Notes under the pieces: model-generated
Databases searched by the model: none
What the model was told of the DNA's origin: nothing
The model's input: the letters and a program-made list of their open reading frames with translations, nothing else
Assembly: GCA_032128395.1 (NCBI GenBank)
Contig: JAQBGV010000234.1
Coordinates: 1-37,146 of the forward strand
DNA: 37,146 nt
Reading direction: 5' to 3'
Source of the DNA: JAQBGV01 sp032128395
Lineage (GTDB): Bacteria; Planctomycetota; UBA8108; UBA1146
Position numbers and translations under genes: made by a program
Part shown: positions 8,428 to 15,769 of the stretch, piece after piece
How positions within the stretch are numbered: position 1 is the first letter of the stretch
Layout: each line of letters opens with the position of its first letter

Positions 8428-9887
8428 CCGCGAGTCCAGGTCGCATCCCCTGGTGGTACGACCTCGTCACGACGGCGATTCGCAGCCCCGTGGTCGACAA
8501 CCAGCACGCGATTTTCACCAATAGAACCCTTCGTTTCGAGAAGATCAAGGCGGTCGGATTCGACTTCGACCACACGCTCGCGGTCTACAACACCGAGCGC
8601 CTCGATGGACTCGCCCTAAAGCTGGTGGTCGATCGATTGATCGAGCGCGAGGGGATGAAGAGGAGCTGGTTCGGGGACCTTCCCGACCTCTCCTTCGCCC
8701 GCAAGGGGCTGATCGTCGACATCGAGCTCGGTCACGTCCTCAAGACCGACCGATACGGGCACGTACTCCACGCCTTCCACGGATCGCACAAGTTGACCTC
8801 GCGCCAGAAGCGCGATGCTTACGGCGATGCGGACGTGATCCCCCACGTCACGGATGGGAAACGCTTCCTCCAGATGGACAGCGCGTTCGCGAAGCCGGAA
8901 ACATGTCTCTTCAGCGGGCTCGCTCCTCACTTCGGGACCGGTGAGTACCGCAAGCTCTGGAAGAAGATCCGCGACCACACCGACGCCGTCCACCGGGACG
9001 GATCGCTGAAGTCGGTGATCACCGCCAGTCCGCGCGACTTCCTCCACATCGACCTCCACACCGAACCCTTGCTCCGGTGGCTGAAGCAAATCGGCAAGAA
9101 GGTGTTCCTCCTGACCAACTCGGAGTGGGACTATACCTGCGCGATGATGAATCCGGCCCTCGGGTGGGCGCAGGGCCCGGAGGACCTCGGCTGGCTCGAG
9201 CTCTTCGACTATGTCATCGTCGAGTGCCGGAAGCCGAGCTATTTCCGCCGGGTCCAAGCGCCGCCCCCGGGAACGGCCGGGCCGGAGCCGCGGGTGATCC
9301 GCGGGGGCAACATCCTCGGTCTCGAAGAACGCCTCGGGGTGCGGGGGCCGCACGTTCTCTACGTCGGCGACCACATCTACGCCGACCTGATCAGCTCGAA
9401 GAGATCGACGTACTGGCGGACGATGCTGGTCGTGCCGGAGCTCGAGGAGGAGCTGGCGGTCCTGTCGATGCTCCCCGGCATGGTGCAGCAGCTCAAGGAG
9501 ACCGACGAGCGGCGTACCTCCACCGAGCGCAAAGTGATGCACTGGAAGGCGATCGAATCCTCGCTCGACGGGCTGAGGGACGACGGGAATCTGGAGCTGC
9601 TCAACCGGCTCAAGGAGGAGTGTCGCGATTCCCGCATGCAGGCGATGGAGGCGCTGAATCAGTTCATCCGCCAGCGGGAGCGGCTCCGATCGCGGATCAG
9701 TCTGGCGACGAACGCGCACTGGGGCTCGCTCTTCCGCGCGGGAAACGAGCTGACCTACTACGGCCGCCAGCTCGAGGACTTCGCCTGCACCTACACGAGC
9801 CGGGCGACGAATCTCAGCTTCTACCCTCCGAACCACTACTTCCGCTCTGCGATGGACTACCTGCCGCACGAGCTGGAATCGGTGTAG
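8424..9887 (+). CDS. HAD-IG family 5'-nucleotidase
   Basis: The 487-aa protein matches the cytosolic purine 5'-nucleotidase-like (cN-II, HAD-IG) family, which dephosphorylates nucleoside monophosphates. HAD motif I is DFDHTLAVY (nucleophile Asp47, acid/base Asp49), motif II lies in FLLTNSEWDYT, and the late Asp-containing motif is VLYVGDHIYADL. The C-terminal third is a helical extension with a Tyr/Asn-rich end (TYYGRQLEDFACTYTSRATN) that is usual in this family. The start overlaps the end of the isomerase gene. Co-translation of a sugar-isomerase-like barrel with a nucleotidase suggests nucleotide-sugar or nucleoside salvage; this is an inference from context. Confidence 0.92.
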   Translation: MTASPGRIPWWYDLVTTAIRSPVVDNQHAIFTNRTLRFEKIKAVGFDFDHTLAVYNTERLDGLALKLVVDRLIEREGMKRSWFGDLPDLSFARKGLIVDIELGHVLKTDRYGHVLHAFHGSHKLTSRQKRDAYGDADVIPHVTDGKRFLQMDSAFAKPETCLFSGLAPHFGTGEYRKLWKKIRDHTDAVHRDGSLKSVITASPRDFLHIDLHTEPLLRWLKQIGKKVFLLTNSEWDYTCAMMNPALGWAQGPEDLGWLELFDYVIVECRKPSYFRRVQAPPPGTAGPEPRVIRGGNILGLEERLGVRGPHVLYVGDHIYADLISSKRSTYWRTMLVVPELEEELAVLSMLPGMVQQLKETDERRTSTERKVMHWKAIESSLDGLRDDGNLELLNRLKEECRDSRMQAMEALNQFIRQRERLRSRISLATNAHWGSLFRAGNELTYYGRQLEDFACTYTSRATNLSFYPPNHYFRSAMDYLPHELESV

Positions 9888-9905
9888 GTCCGAGAAGGAG
9901 GCGAG

Positions 9906-10178
9906 TTGCGCACCGCATGGCGGATCGCCCTTGGCTTCATCGTGGCGCCACTCCTCGGGGCGGCTCTTTTTCGCGTTGCGCTCCTCGGGTTGCTGCTCGT
10001 CGCCGCCGTTCTCCTCTCGTTGTCGGACCGGGAAGTCGACGAGTTCCCGGGCATCGTACTGGCAGCGGAGATCCTCTCCGCGGTCGTCGCGGTCCTGGGG
10101 ATGGTCATCACCTGGCGGACGCTCGCGCCGCGGAGTTCACGGAGCGCTGGTGGACCGAATCGGGGAAACGCAGAGTAG
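9906..10178 (+). CDS. Small two-helix membrane protein
   Basis: The 90-residue product starts at TTG 9906 with an excellent AAGGAGG four bases upstream and 18 bases after the nucleotidase stop. Two hydrophobic stretches (IALGFIVAPLLGAALFRVAL plus the adjoining LLGLLLVAAVLLSL, and IVLAAEILSAVVAVLGMVIT) are separated by a short charged loop (SDREVDEFPG). The C-terminus is polar. No family is recognised. Spacing implies co-transcription with the preceding two genes. Confidence 0.6.
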   Translation: MRTAWRIALGFIVAPLLGAALFRVALLGLLLVAAVLLSLSDREVDEFPGIVLAAEILSAVVAVLGMVITWRTLAPRSSRSAGGPNRGNAE

Positions 10179-10216
10179 GGGCCGACGCTCGAATTTCCGT
10201 GCGCCGGTTGACTCCC

Positions 10217-10230
10217 GGTCTCGCGAGACC
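10217..10230. promoter_or_regulatory. 14-bp perfect palindrome upstream of peroxiredoxin
   Basis: GGTCTCGCGAGACC is a perfect palindrome 66 bases upstream of the peroxiredoxin ATG. It lies just 3' of a -35-like TTGACT (10208-10213), although no well-spaced -10 is obvious. Placement in a promoter region before an oxidative-stress gene makes it a candidate repressor or activator site. Confidence 0.35.
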
Positions 10231-10295
10231 CAGAGTGTATTTCCCGCCGAGGAGTGACCCGATCGGATCGAACCACAATCTGAGGGAGGAGTACC

Positions 10296-10931
10296 ATGGC
10301 CATTCGACTGGGCGACGAAGCCCCGAACTTCACGGCGATGACGACCGAGGGGAAGATCGATTTCCATCAGTGGCTCGGGAAGGGCTGGGGGATCCTCTTC
10401 TCCCATCCATCCGACTTCACCCCGGTCTGCACTACCGAACTCGGCACCGCCGCGAAGATCAGAGACCAATTCGTGAGCCGCGGCGTGAAGATGATCGCGA
10501 TCAGCGTCGATGCGGTCGAGGATCACAAGAAGTGGATCGGCGACATCGAGGAGACGCAGGACGTCCGGATGAACTTCCCGATCATCGCGGACCCGGATCG
10601 CAACGTCTCGACCCTCTACGACATGATCCACCCCAATTCGCTGGAGAACATGACGGTGCGATCGGTGTTCGTGATCGGCCCCGACAAGAAGGTGAAGCTG
10701 ACCATCACCTATCCGGCGAGCACGGGGCGGAATTTCGATGAGATCCTGCGCGTGATCGATTCGTTGCAGCTCACCGCGAAGTACCAAGTCGCCACCCCGG
10801 CGAACTGGCGCGACGGCGAGGACTGCATCGTGGTACCTGCGGTGCCGGACTCGGAGTTGGCCGCGAAGTTCCCGAAGGGGGTGACGCACATCAAGTCGTA
10901 CCTCCGCACGACGCCTCAGCCCAACAAGTAA
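10296..10931 (+). CDS. 1-Cys peroxiredoxin (Prx6 family)
   Basis: This thiol peroxidase reduces hydrogen peroxide and organic or lipid hydroperoxides. The 211-aa length and the long C-terminal domain (DGEDCIVVPAVPDSELAAKF) are those of the Prx6/1-Cys group. The peroxidatic Cys45 is in HPSDFTPVCTTE, with the partner Thr/Pro of the active site. There is no resolving cysteine in the usual typical-2-Cys position; the other Cys is in the C-terminal DGEDC motif common to the family. A strong GGGAGGAG sits five bases before the ATG. It is followed after 24 bases by a rhodanese/metallo-beta-lactamase fusion, suggesting a thiol and persulfide detoxification pair. Confidence 0.95.
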   Translation: MAIRLGDEAPNFTAMTTEGKIDFHQWLGKGWGILFSHPSDFTPVCTTELGTAAKIRDQFVSRGVKMIAISVDAVEDHKKWIGDIEETQDVRMNFPIIADPDRNVSTLYDMIHPNSLENMTVRSVFVIGPDKKVKLTITYPASTGRNFDEILRVIDSLQLTAKYQVATPANWRDGEDCIVVPAVPDSELAAKFPKGVTHIKSYLRTTPQPNK

Positions 10932-10955
10932 CCACCACCCGATGATCGAGGATTC

Positions 10956-12077
10956 ATGAAGGAGATCACCCCGCAGGAGCTGAAGAACCGCATCGAGCGC
11001 GGCGACTCCGTCGACATCATCGATATCCGGGAGCCCGCGGTGTTTGCCGACTGGCACATCCCGGGGGCACTGCCATTTCCGGTGATCGAGGCGATGCGCG
11101 CCTCGGACTGGGGACCCCTCGAGGCGCGGATGGGTGAGCTGCCGAAGGACCGGCCGCTCTTCGTCGTCTGCAATGTCGGGGTCTCGTCCGTGAAGGCGAC
11201 CCGGGTTCTCGAGCGCCACGGGTTCGACGTCACGAACCTCACCGGCGGGATGCAGGCGTGGAGCGGGGTGCACACCGAGGTGCCGATCGAACTCCCCGGC
11301 GAGCCTCCGGTGTCGGTCACGCAGGTGCGTCGAAACGGCAAGGGTTGCCTCTCCTACGTCGTCGCGAGTGCGGGGCAGGCGCTCGTCATCGATCCGTCGG
11401 CCGAGGTCGGGGAGTACATCGATCTCGCGGGACGTCTCGGGACGAAGATCGCGATGGTGCTCGAGACCCACGTCCACGCCGACCACGTCTCGCGGGCCCG
11501 GGCGCTCGCGGCCGCGACCGGCGCGACTCTGGTACTTCCGCCGAACGACCGAGTGAATTTTCCGTACGAGCCGGTCGAGGGCGGGACCCCGATCCAGATC
11601 GGCGCCGTCACACTTCAGGCGATCCACACTCCCGGTCACACCGGCGAGAGCACCTGCTATCGGCTCGGCGATCGTGCGCTGTTCACCGGCGACACCTTGT
11701 TCACCGACTCGGTCGGCCGTCCCGACCTCGAGCGGGGAAACGACGGTGCCCCCGCCGCGGCGGAGAGCCTCTTCCACTCGCTCTTCTCGGTGCTGCGGAA
11801 GCTCCCCGAGCGATTGGTCGTCCTCCCGTGCCACGCCGACGCGGGGATACCGTTCGACCAGAGGCCGGTGTGCTCGCGTCTCGGTGACCTGCGCCCGGCG
11901 ATGGAGAGTTACGGGTCCGACCTCGCGAGTTTTGTCTCCGGAGTGCTCGGCCGGCTCGGGCCGAAGCCTCCGAGCTTCGACCGGGTGATCGCGGTCAACG
12001 AGGGGAAGTCACGAGAGGTCGACGAGCAGGAGGCGCTCGCCCTCGAGGCGGGGCCGAATCGCTGCGCCGCGAAGTAG
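10956..12077 (+). CDS. Rhodanese-MBL fusion, persulfide dioxygenase-like
   Basis: The 373-aa protein has an N-terminal rhodanese domain (about 1-110) with the persulfide-carrying Cys72 in VVCNVGVSS and the flanking GGMQAW motif. A metallo-beta-lactamase domain follows (about 118-300) with THVHADH (His172, His174, Asp176, His177), TPGHTG (His228), FTGDTLF (Asp246) and LPCHAD. The second domain resembles ETHE1/BLH-type persulfide dioxygenases, which oxidise glutathione persulfide to sulfite. The rhodanese could deliver or accept the sulfane sulfur. Most known fusions carry the rhodanese at the C-terminus; here it is at the N-terminus. It lies 24 bases after the peroxiredoxin, probably in one transcript. 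The C-terminal 70 residues are a helical extension with no recognised motif. Confidence 0.9.
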   Translation: MKEITPQELKNRIERGDSVDIIDIREPAVFADWHIPGALPFPVIEAMRASDWGPLEARMGELPKDRPLFVVCNVGVSSVKATRVLERHGFDVTNLTGGMQAWSGVHTEVPIELPGEPPVSVTQVRRNGKGCLSYVVASAGQALVIDPSAEVGEYIDLAGRLGTKIAMVLETHVHADHVSRARALAAATGATLVLPPNDRVNFPYEPVEGGTPIQIGAVTLQAIHTPGHTGESTCYRLGDRALFTGDTLFTDSVGRPDLERGNDGAPAAAESLFHSLFSVLRKLPERLVVLPCHADAGIPFDQRPVCSRLGDLRPAMESYGSDLASFVSGVLGRLGPKPPSFDRVIAVNEGKSREVDEQEALALEAGPNRCAAK

Positions 12078-12254
12078 AGGCCGGCAGATCTGACCCTCTA
12101 GAGCCCAGAACGGGCGATCCTGGCACGCCCCCGGCGCGCTGGGTGCTCTCGGATCGAGTCTGCACACCACCTGCACTGCATGCTCTCCCTCGACGATCGC
12201 TCCCCCGCGCGATACACTCTGCTCACTCGGAAAAGGACCCCGAGGAGAATCGAG

Positions 12255-12587
12255 ATGCTCCGAAACGAAGGGCGAGCGCCACGGCCCTTCTTCCCCATGA
12301 TCCTGGTCGGAATAGCCCTCTTGGGGCTGTTCTCCGTCGCCGCGCTCGCTTGGTACGGCCACGACCTCGTCGACACTTTCGGCTATCAGCGCATCTATTC
12401 GCGCCTGGAGTCCGACGGGCGACGTTTCCAACTCGAACGCAAACGCATCTTCTGGCTCCCCGGGCCGGACTGCCGATGCGTCGTGTCTGCGAGCGACGGC
12501 ACCCGCGAGGTGATGTCGGCGGACTCCTGCGATGAGGAGGACTCGCCAGAGCAGAGGATCAGAGCCGCGATGCGCCGTGAGGAATAG
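12255..12587 (+). CDS. Small single-pass membrane protein
   Basis: The 110-aa product has one clear membrane helix (FFPMILVGIALLGLFSVAAL, residues 13-32) followed by a soluble part with a CRC pair (PDCRCVVSASDG) and a later Cys in a DSCDEED stretch. Residues around FQLERKRIFWLPG look like a compact beta region. ATG 12255 is chosen because AGGAG lies 7 bases upstream; earlier in-frame starts at 12180 lack one. No family is recognised. The topology is probably N-in with the Cys-containing domain outside the membrane. The 177-base gap from the preceding gene suggests its own promoter, though none stands out. Confidence 0.65.
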   Translation: MLRNEGRAPRPFFPMILVGIALLGLFSVAALAWYGHDLVDTFGYQRIYSRLESDGRRFQLERKRIFWLPGPDCRCVVSASDGTREVMSADSCDEEDSPEQRIRAAMRREE

Positions 12588-12624
12588 CGGAGTGGCGCGT
12601 TTTGTTTGGCTGCGTTTTTTTTAA

Positions 12625-12673
12625 GGGGCTGGCTCCCAGCCCCCTCTCGCTCGCGGCAGAGCCGCGCGCGATT
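12625..12673 (+). repeat. REP-like palindromic repeat, copy 1
   Basis: GGGGCTGG-CTC-CCAGCCCC forms one hairpin. It is followed by CTCTCGCTCGCGGC-AGA-GCCGCGCGCG, which forms a second. The same two-hairpin unit recurs at 12709 and, inverted, at 15713. A T8 run (12615-12622) lies just before it. Confidence 0.75.
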
Positions 12674-12708
12674 CACCCCAACGAGGCGCGCTCTGCGCGC
12701 TTGTTCTG

Positions 12709-12761
12709 TGGGGGCTGGCTGCCAGCCCCCTGTCGCTCGCGGCGGAGCCGCTCGCGAGCGT
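12709..12761 (+). repeat. REP-like palindromic repeat, copy 2
   Basis: GGGGGCTGGC-T-GCCAGCCCCC is a perfect interrupted palindrome. It is followed by a second imperfect palindrome with arms CGCTCGCG and CGCGAGCG around GCGGCGGAGCCGC. It is directly downstream of rpmI on the minus strand, where it could also act as a transcript end. Confidence 0.75.
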
Positions 12762-12767
12762 CCTTTG

Positions 12768-12974
12768 TTACTGCAGACCTAGCATCCGTCGCGCACGGCG
12801 CTGCTCGCAGGGGGGACAGATCGCGGCCGAACGGCCTTTGCGGCGACGCTTCGCCGACATCGAGGACATGAGATGGCTCATGTTCGCGCGCCTACGCTTG
12901 ATCTTGCCAGTGCCGGTGACCTTGACGCGCTTTTGCAATCCTTTGTTGGGCTTGAACGCCCCCGCGGCTGCCAT
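12768..12974 (-). CDS. rpmI: Large ribosomal subunit protein bL35
   Basis: This is a 68-aa ribosomal protein of the 50S subunit. The conserved core FKPNKGLQKRVKVTGTGKIKRRRANMSH is recognisable (family pattern KTHKGAAKRFKVTGSGKI-RRR). The ATG at 12974 follows AGGA and lies 52 bases after infC on the same strand, the usual infC-rpmI order. The C-terminus carries an unusual CPPC in SAAICPPCEQRRARR that I do not associate with bL35. The third gene of the classical operon, rplT, does not follow; two palindromic repeats come next. Confidence 0.93.
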   Translation of the reverse strand: MAAAGAFKPNKGLQKRVKVTGTGKIKRRRANMSHLMSSMSAKRRRKGRSAAICPPCEQRRARRMLGLQ

Positions 12975-13026
12975 TTCAGATCCTCGCAGTTCTCTCGCAG
13001 TTCTCCAGTTTCGAAGAGGCGAGCGC

Positions 13027-13584
13027 TTACTTCCCGCAGAGCAACATGCTGATGCGATTCCCCGCCTCCTTGGCAGGGGGACGCTCGACCTTGGCGACAT
13101 CCTCGAGCGCGGCGGCGAATCTCTTCAGGAGATCCACTCCCAGCTCGGGGTGCCGCTGCTCTCGACCCCGAAAGATCATGGTGACCAGCACTTTGTGTCC
13201 TGCTACGAGGAAGCGCTGCGCGCTTCGCAACTTCACATCGAAGTCGTGCTGCTCCGTCTTCGGGCGCATTTTCACTTCTTTGCGCTTGCGTACTTTCGTC
13301 TTCCCCGCCTTCTTCGAAGAAGTGTATTTGAACTTCCCGAAGTCCATCAGCTTGCAGGTGGGGGGATCCGAGTTCGGGTTCAGTTCGACGAGGTCGAGCT
13401 CTTGCTCAGCCGCGATCTCGAATGCCGCGGCGAGGTCGACGACTCCGACCTGATTCCCGTCTTCTCCGATCAGACGCACTTGCCCGGGTCCTGAAGTCTC
13501 GATCACCCGGTACTTGGCCGACTCGGTGATGCTGGCCTCCACTTCCTGGATCGGGCTCCACGCCGATCCGTATTCCTGAATCAT
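13027..13584 (-). CDS. infC: Translation initiation factor IF-3
   Basis: IF-3 binds the 30S subunit and enforces initiator-tRNA and start-codon selection. The N-domain is visible as VRLIGEDGNQVGVVDLAAAF and LDLVELNPNSDPPTCKLMDFGKFKY, the lysine-rich linker as SSKKAGKTKVRKRKEVK, and the C-domain as HDFDVKLRSAQRFLVAGHKV through IFRGREQRHPELG. The start is uncertain. ATG 13584 has no evident Shine-Dalgarno and lies immediately after a hairpin. An ATC codon at 13530 is preceded by GGAGG at 5-base spacing and would start ITESAKYRVIE, close to where homology begins. IF-3 genes often use AUU/AUC-type starts for autoregulation, so 13530 is a serious alternative. Confidence 0.95.
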   Translation of the reverse strand: MIQEYGSAWSPIQEVEASITESAKYRVIETSGPGQVRLIGEDGNQVGVVDLAAAFEIAAEQELDLVELNPNSDPPTCKLMDFGKFKYTSSKKAGKTKVRKRKEVKMRPKTEQHDFDVKLRSAQRFLVAGHKVLVTMIFRGREQRHPELGVDLLKRFAAALEDVAKVERPPAKEAGNRISMLLCGK

Positions 13585-13585
13585 C

Positions 13586-13600
13586 GGGCGACCGTCGCCC
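13586..13600 (-). promoter_or_regulatory. Hairpin touching the infC start
   Basis: GGGCGAC-G-GTCGCCC is a 15-base interrupted palindrome ending one base before the ATG at 13584. In RNA it could form a six-pair stem with a CGG loop exactly where a ribosome-binding site would lie. It might repress the upstream start or favour the downstream ATC. Confidence 0.35.
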
Positions 13601-13772
13601 TGGGATCATTCTTCCCCTAGAGGAAAAATTTCACCCTGCGGATTTCTGAACGACCTCTGGCGAGATGCTGAGGGTGGAAGTCCCGATGGGACCCGAAACG
13701 AGACCGATTTTCCAGGTTCTCCGCTCCGGATTGTCGATCCTGGGGGGAGGGCTGGCAACAGGTCCTTCGGCT

Positions 13773-15566
13773 TCAAGCGGGCGATTCGGGCGCGGACGCC
13801 TCCCGGGGGGCGAGCCGGAGCCCGAGTTCCGCGATCTGTTCCGGAGAGACGTCGCTCGGGGCGCCGGTGAGTGGACACGTGCCCTTCTGGGTCTTGGGGA
13901 AGGCGATCACCTCGCGGATCGAGGAGTCCCCGTTGAGGATCATCGCGACCCGGTCGATCCCGAGGGCGATCCCCCCGTGCGGCGGTGCCCCGTACTTGAG
14001 GGCGTCGAGGAGGAAGCTGAATTTCGCCTCCGCCTCTTCCGGGCTGATGCCGATCCGAGCGAAGACCCGCTGCTGCAGATCTCGCTGGTGGATCCGGATG
14101 CTCCCCCCGCCGATCTCGAATCCGTTGAGCACCAGGTCGTACGCCCGCGCTCGCACCGACCCAGGGTCGGACTCCAGTCGCCCGATGTCCTCGGGGTGCG
14201 GCGCCGTGAACGGGTGATGGCAGGGGGTCGGCGCCCCGCTCTCATCGATATCGAACAAGGGGAAATCGGTCACCCAGCAGAACGAGAGCGTCTTCGAATC
14301 GAAGTGTCCCTCCCGCCGCGCGATCTCACGACGCAGCGCCGACAGGGATTGATCGACCGTCGCGCGGCTCTTGTCTGCGACGAAGAGGAGAAGGTCGCCG
14401 ACCATAGCACCCATCCGCTCGCTGAGGAGCTCGGACGCCTCTCCCTCGAGGAACCGAGCGAGGGGACCGATCCACGCCGGTTCTCCCTCGCTTCGCTTCA
14501 CCCATGCGAGCCCACCCGCTCCAAGATTCTTCACGAACGTCTCGAGTTCAGTGACCACCTTTCGGGACCAAGCTCCCCCGCCGGGGACTCTCATCCCCTT
14601 CACCGCCCCCCCTCCGGCGACGGCGCGCTGGAAGATCTCGAAGGGGATTCGATCGACCAGGTCATCGAGTGTCTCGAGGAAGAGCGGAGAGCGCAGGTCA
14701 GGAGAGTCCGTCCCGTAGCGTCCTAGCGCCTCGGCGTGGGACAGGCGAGGGAGAGGGAGCGGGACCTCGATCCCCTGGACCTCGCGGAGGACATGGGCCA
14801 TCAAGCCTTCGATCACCTCGATGACATCGTCCTCCTCGACACAGGCGAGCTCGAGGTCGAGCTGAGTGAATTCGGGCTGACGATCGGCGCGGAGGTCCTC
14901 GTCGCGGAAGCAGCGCACGACCTGCACGTATCGGTCGAAGCCCGCGACCATGAAGAGCTGCTTGAAGATCTGAGGGGACTGCGGGAGCGCGTAGAATTCC
15001 CCCGGCCTCAGACGGCTCGGAACGAGGAAGTCTCGCGCACCCTCCGGCGTGCTCTTCGTCAGCACCGGCGTCTCCAGCTCGATGAAGTCCTCGGCGTGAA
15101 GGAAGTTCCGCATCGCATGGAGCAGATCGGAGCGCAGGATGAAGCGGCGCTTCACCGAGTCCCGACGCATGTCGAGGAAGCGGAAGCGAAACCGAAGCTC
15201 TTCGTTCACTTCGCCGCCGCTCTCATCGAGGTCGAATGGCAGCGCGGGGCACTCTCCGACGATCTCGACCGAATTCGCGATGAGTTCGATCTCGCCGGTC
15301 GGGAGTTTGGGGTTCTGCATCCCGTCCGGTCGCTTCTCGACCGTCCCTTCGATCCGCAAGACCTGCTCGCAGCGCAATCCGGCGACCGGAACTCCTGAGG
15401 AGAGATGGTCCGGGTGGAGCGTCACCTGAATTCGACCGTAGCGGTCGCGCAGGTCGACGAAACGAACTCCTCCGTGGTCGCGGAGCGCATCGATCCACCC
15501 GATGAGCACGACCGACCGCCCCTTGTCCTCCGCGCGAAGCGCGCCGCAGGTGTGGCTCCTCAACAT
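13773..15566 (-). CDS. aspS: Aspartyl-tRNA synthetase, bacterial type
   Basis: The enzyme charges tRNA-Asp with aspartate. The 597-aa length and presence of an inserted GAD domain (about residues 290-410, DRIPFEIFQRAVAGGGAVKG through LLLFVADKS) are those of bacterial AspRS. An N-terminal OB anticodon-binding domain begins MLRSHTCGALRAEDKG. Class II motifs are present: motif 1 region with RFLDMRR, motif 2 (VRCFRDEDLRADRQPEF) and motif 3 (HGGIALGIDRVAMIL). ATG 15566 is the natural start. Whether it also charges tRNA-Asn (non-discriminating form) cannot be decided here. It is followed on the same strand by infC after about 190 bases. Confidence 0.97.
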   Translation of the reverse strand: MLRSHTCGALRAEDKGRSVVLIGWIDALRDHGGVRFVDLRDRYGRIQVTLHPDHLSSGVPVAGLRCEQVLRIEGTVEKRPDGMQNPKLPTGEIELIANSVEIVGECPALPFDLDESGGEVNEELRFRFRFLDMRRDSVKRRFILRSDLLHAMRNFLHAEDFIELETPVLTKSTPEGARDFLVPSRLRPGEFYALPQSPQIFKQLFMVAGFDRYVQVVRCFRDEDLRADRQPEFTQLDLELACVEEDDVIEVIEGLMAHVLREVQGIEVPLPLPRLSHAEALGRYGTDSPDLRSPLFLETLDDLVDRIPFEIFQRAVAGGGAVKGMRVPGGGAWSRKVVTELETFVKNLGAGGLAWVKRSEGEPAWIGPLARFLEGEASELLSERMGAMVGDLLLFVADKSRATVDQSLSALRREIARREGHFDSKTLSFCWVTDFPLFDIDESGAPTPCHHPFTAPHPEDIGRLESDPGSVRARAYDLVLNGFEIGGGSIRIHQRDLQQRVFARIGISPEEAEAKFSFLLDALKYGAPPHGGIALGIDRVAMILNGDSSIREVIAFPKTQKGTCPLTGAPSDVSPEQIAELGLRLAPREASAPESPA

Positions 15567-15639
15567 CGCGTTCGCTCTCTCGTCTCGTCAGGGTATCCAT
15601 GCCACCGGGTCGACCGTCCCCCCCCGGCGGCGGGCCAGG

Positions 15640-15645
15640 ATTCTA
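15640..15645 (-). promoter_or_regulatory. Candidate -10 element for aspS
   Basis: On the minus strand CGATAGAATCCTGGCC contains TAGAAT (5 of 6 to TATAAT), 74 bases before the aspS ATG. No good -35 is seen at 17-18 bases. The same CGATAGAAT-n-CTG string occurs upstream of the gene at 23154. Confidence 0.3.
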
Positions 15646-15712
15646 TCGTTCTAGAAGGAACGCGCGGAAGAAATAGCAGTTCGAAGCCGAGCTTGGTCCG
15701 AGCCTCGTCACG

Positions 15713-15752
15713 CACCGCGAGCCGAGCGAGAGGGGGCTGGGAGTCAGCCCCC
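15713..15752 (-). repeat. REP-like palindromic repeat, copy 3 (inverted)
   Basis: Read on the minus strand, GGGGGCTGACTCCCAGCCCC followed by CTCTCGCTCGGC matches the units at 12625 and 12709. It lies between the kinase stop and the aspS promoter region. Confidence 0.7.
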
Positions 15753-15769
15753 TTGGGAAACCATCCCCG

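Noticed and set aside
12838..13494. A 218-codon frame antisense to infC
   Set aside because: infC on the minus strand is a certain gene and this frame has no family resemblance.
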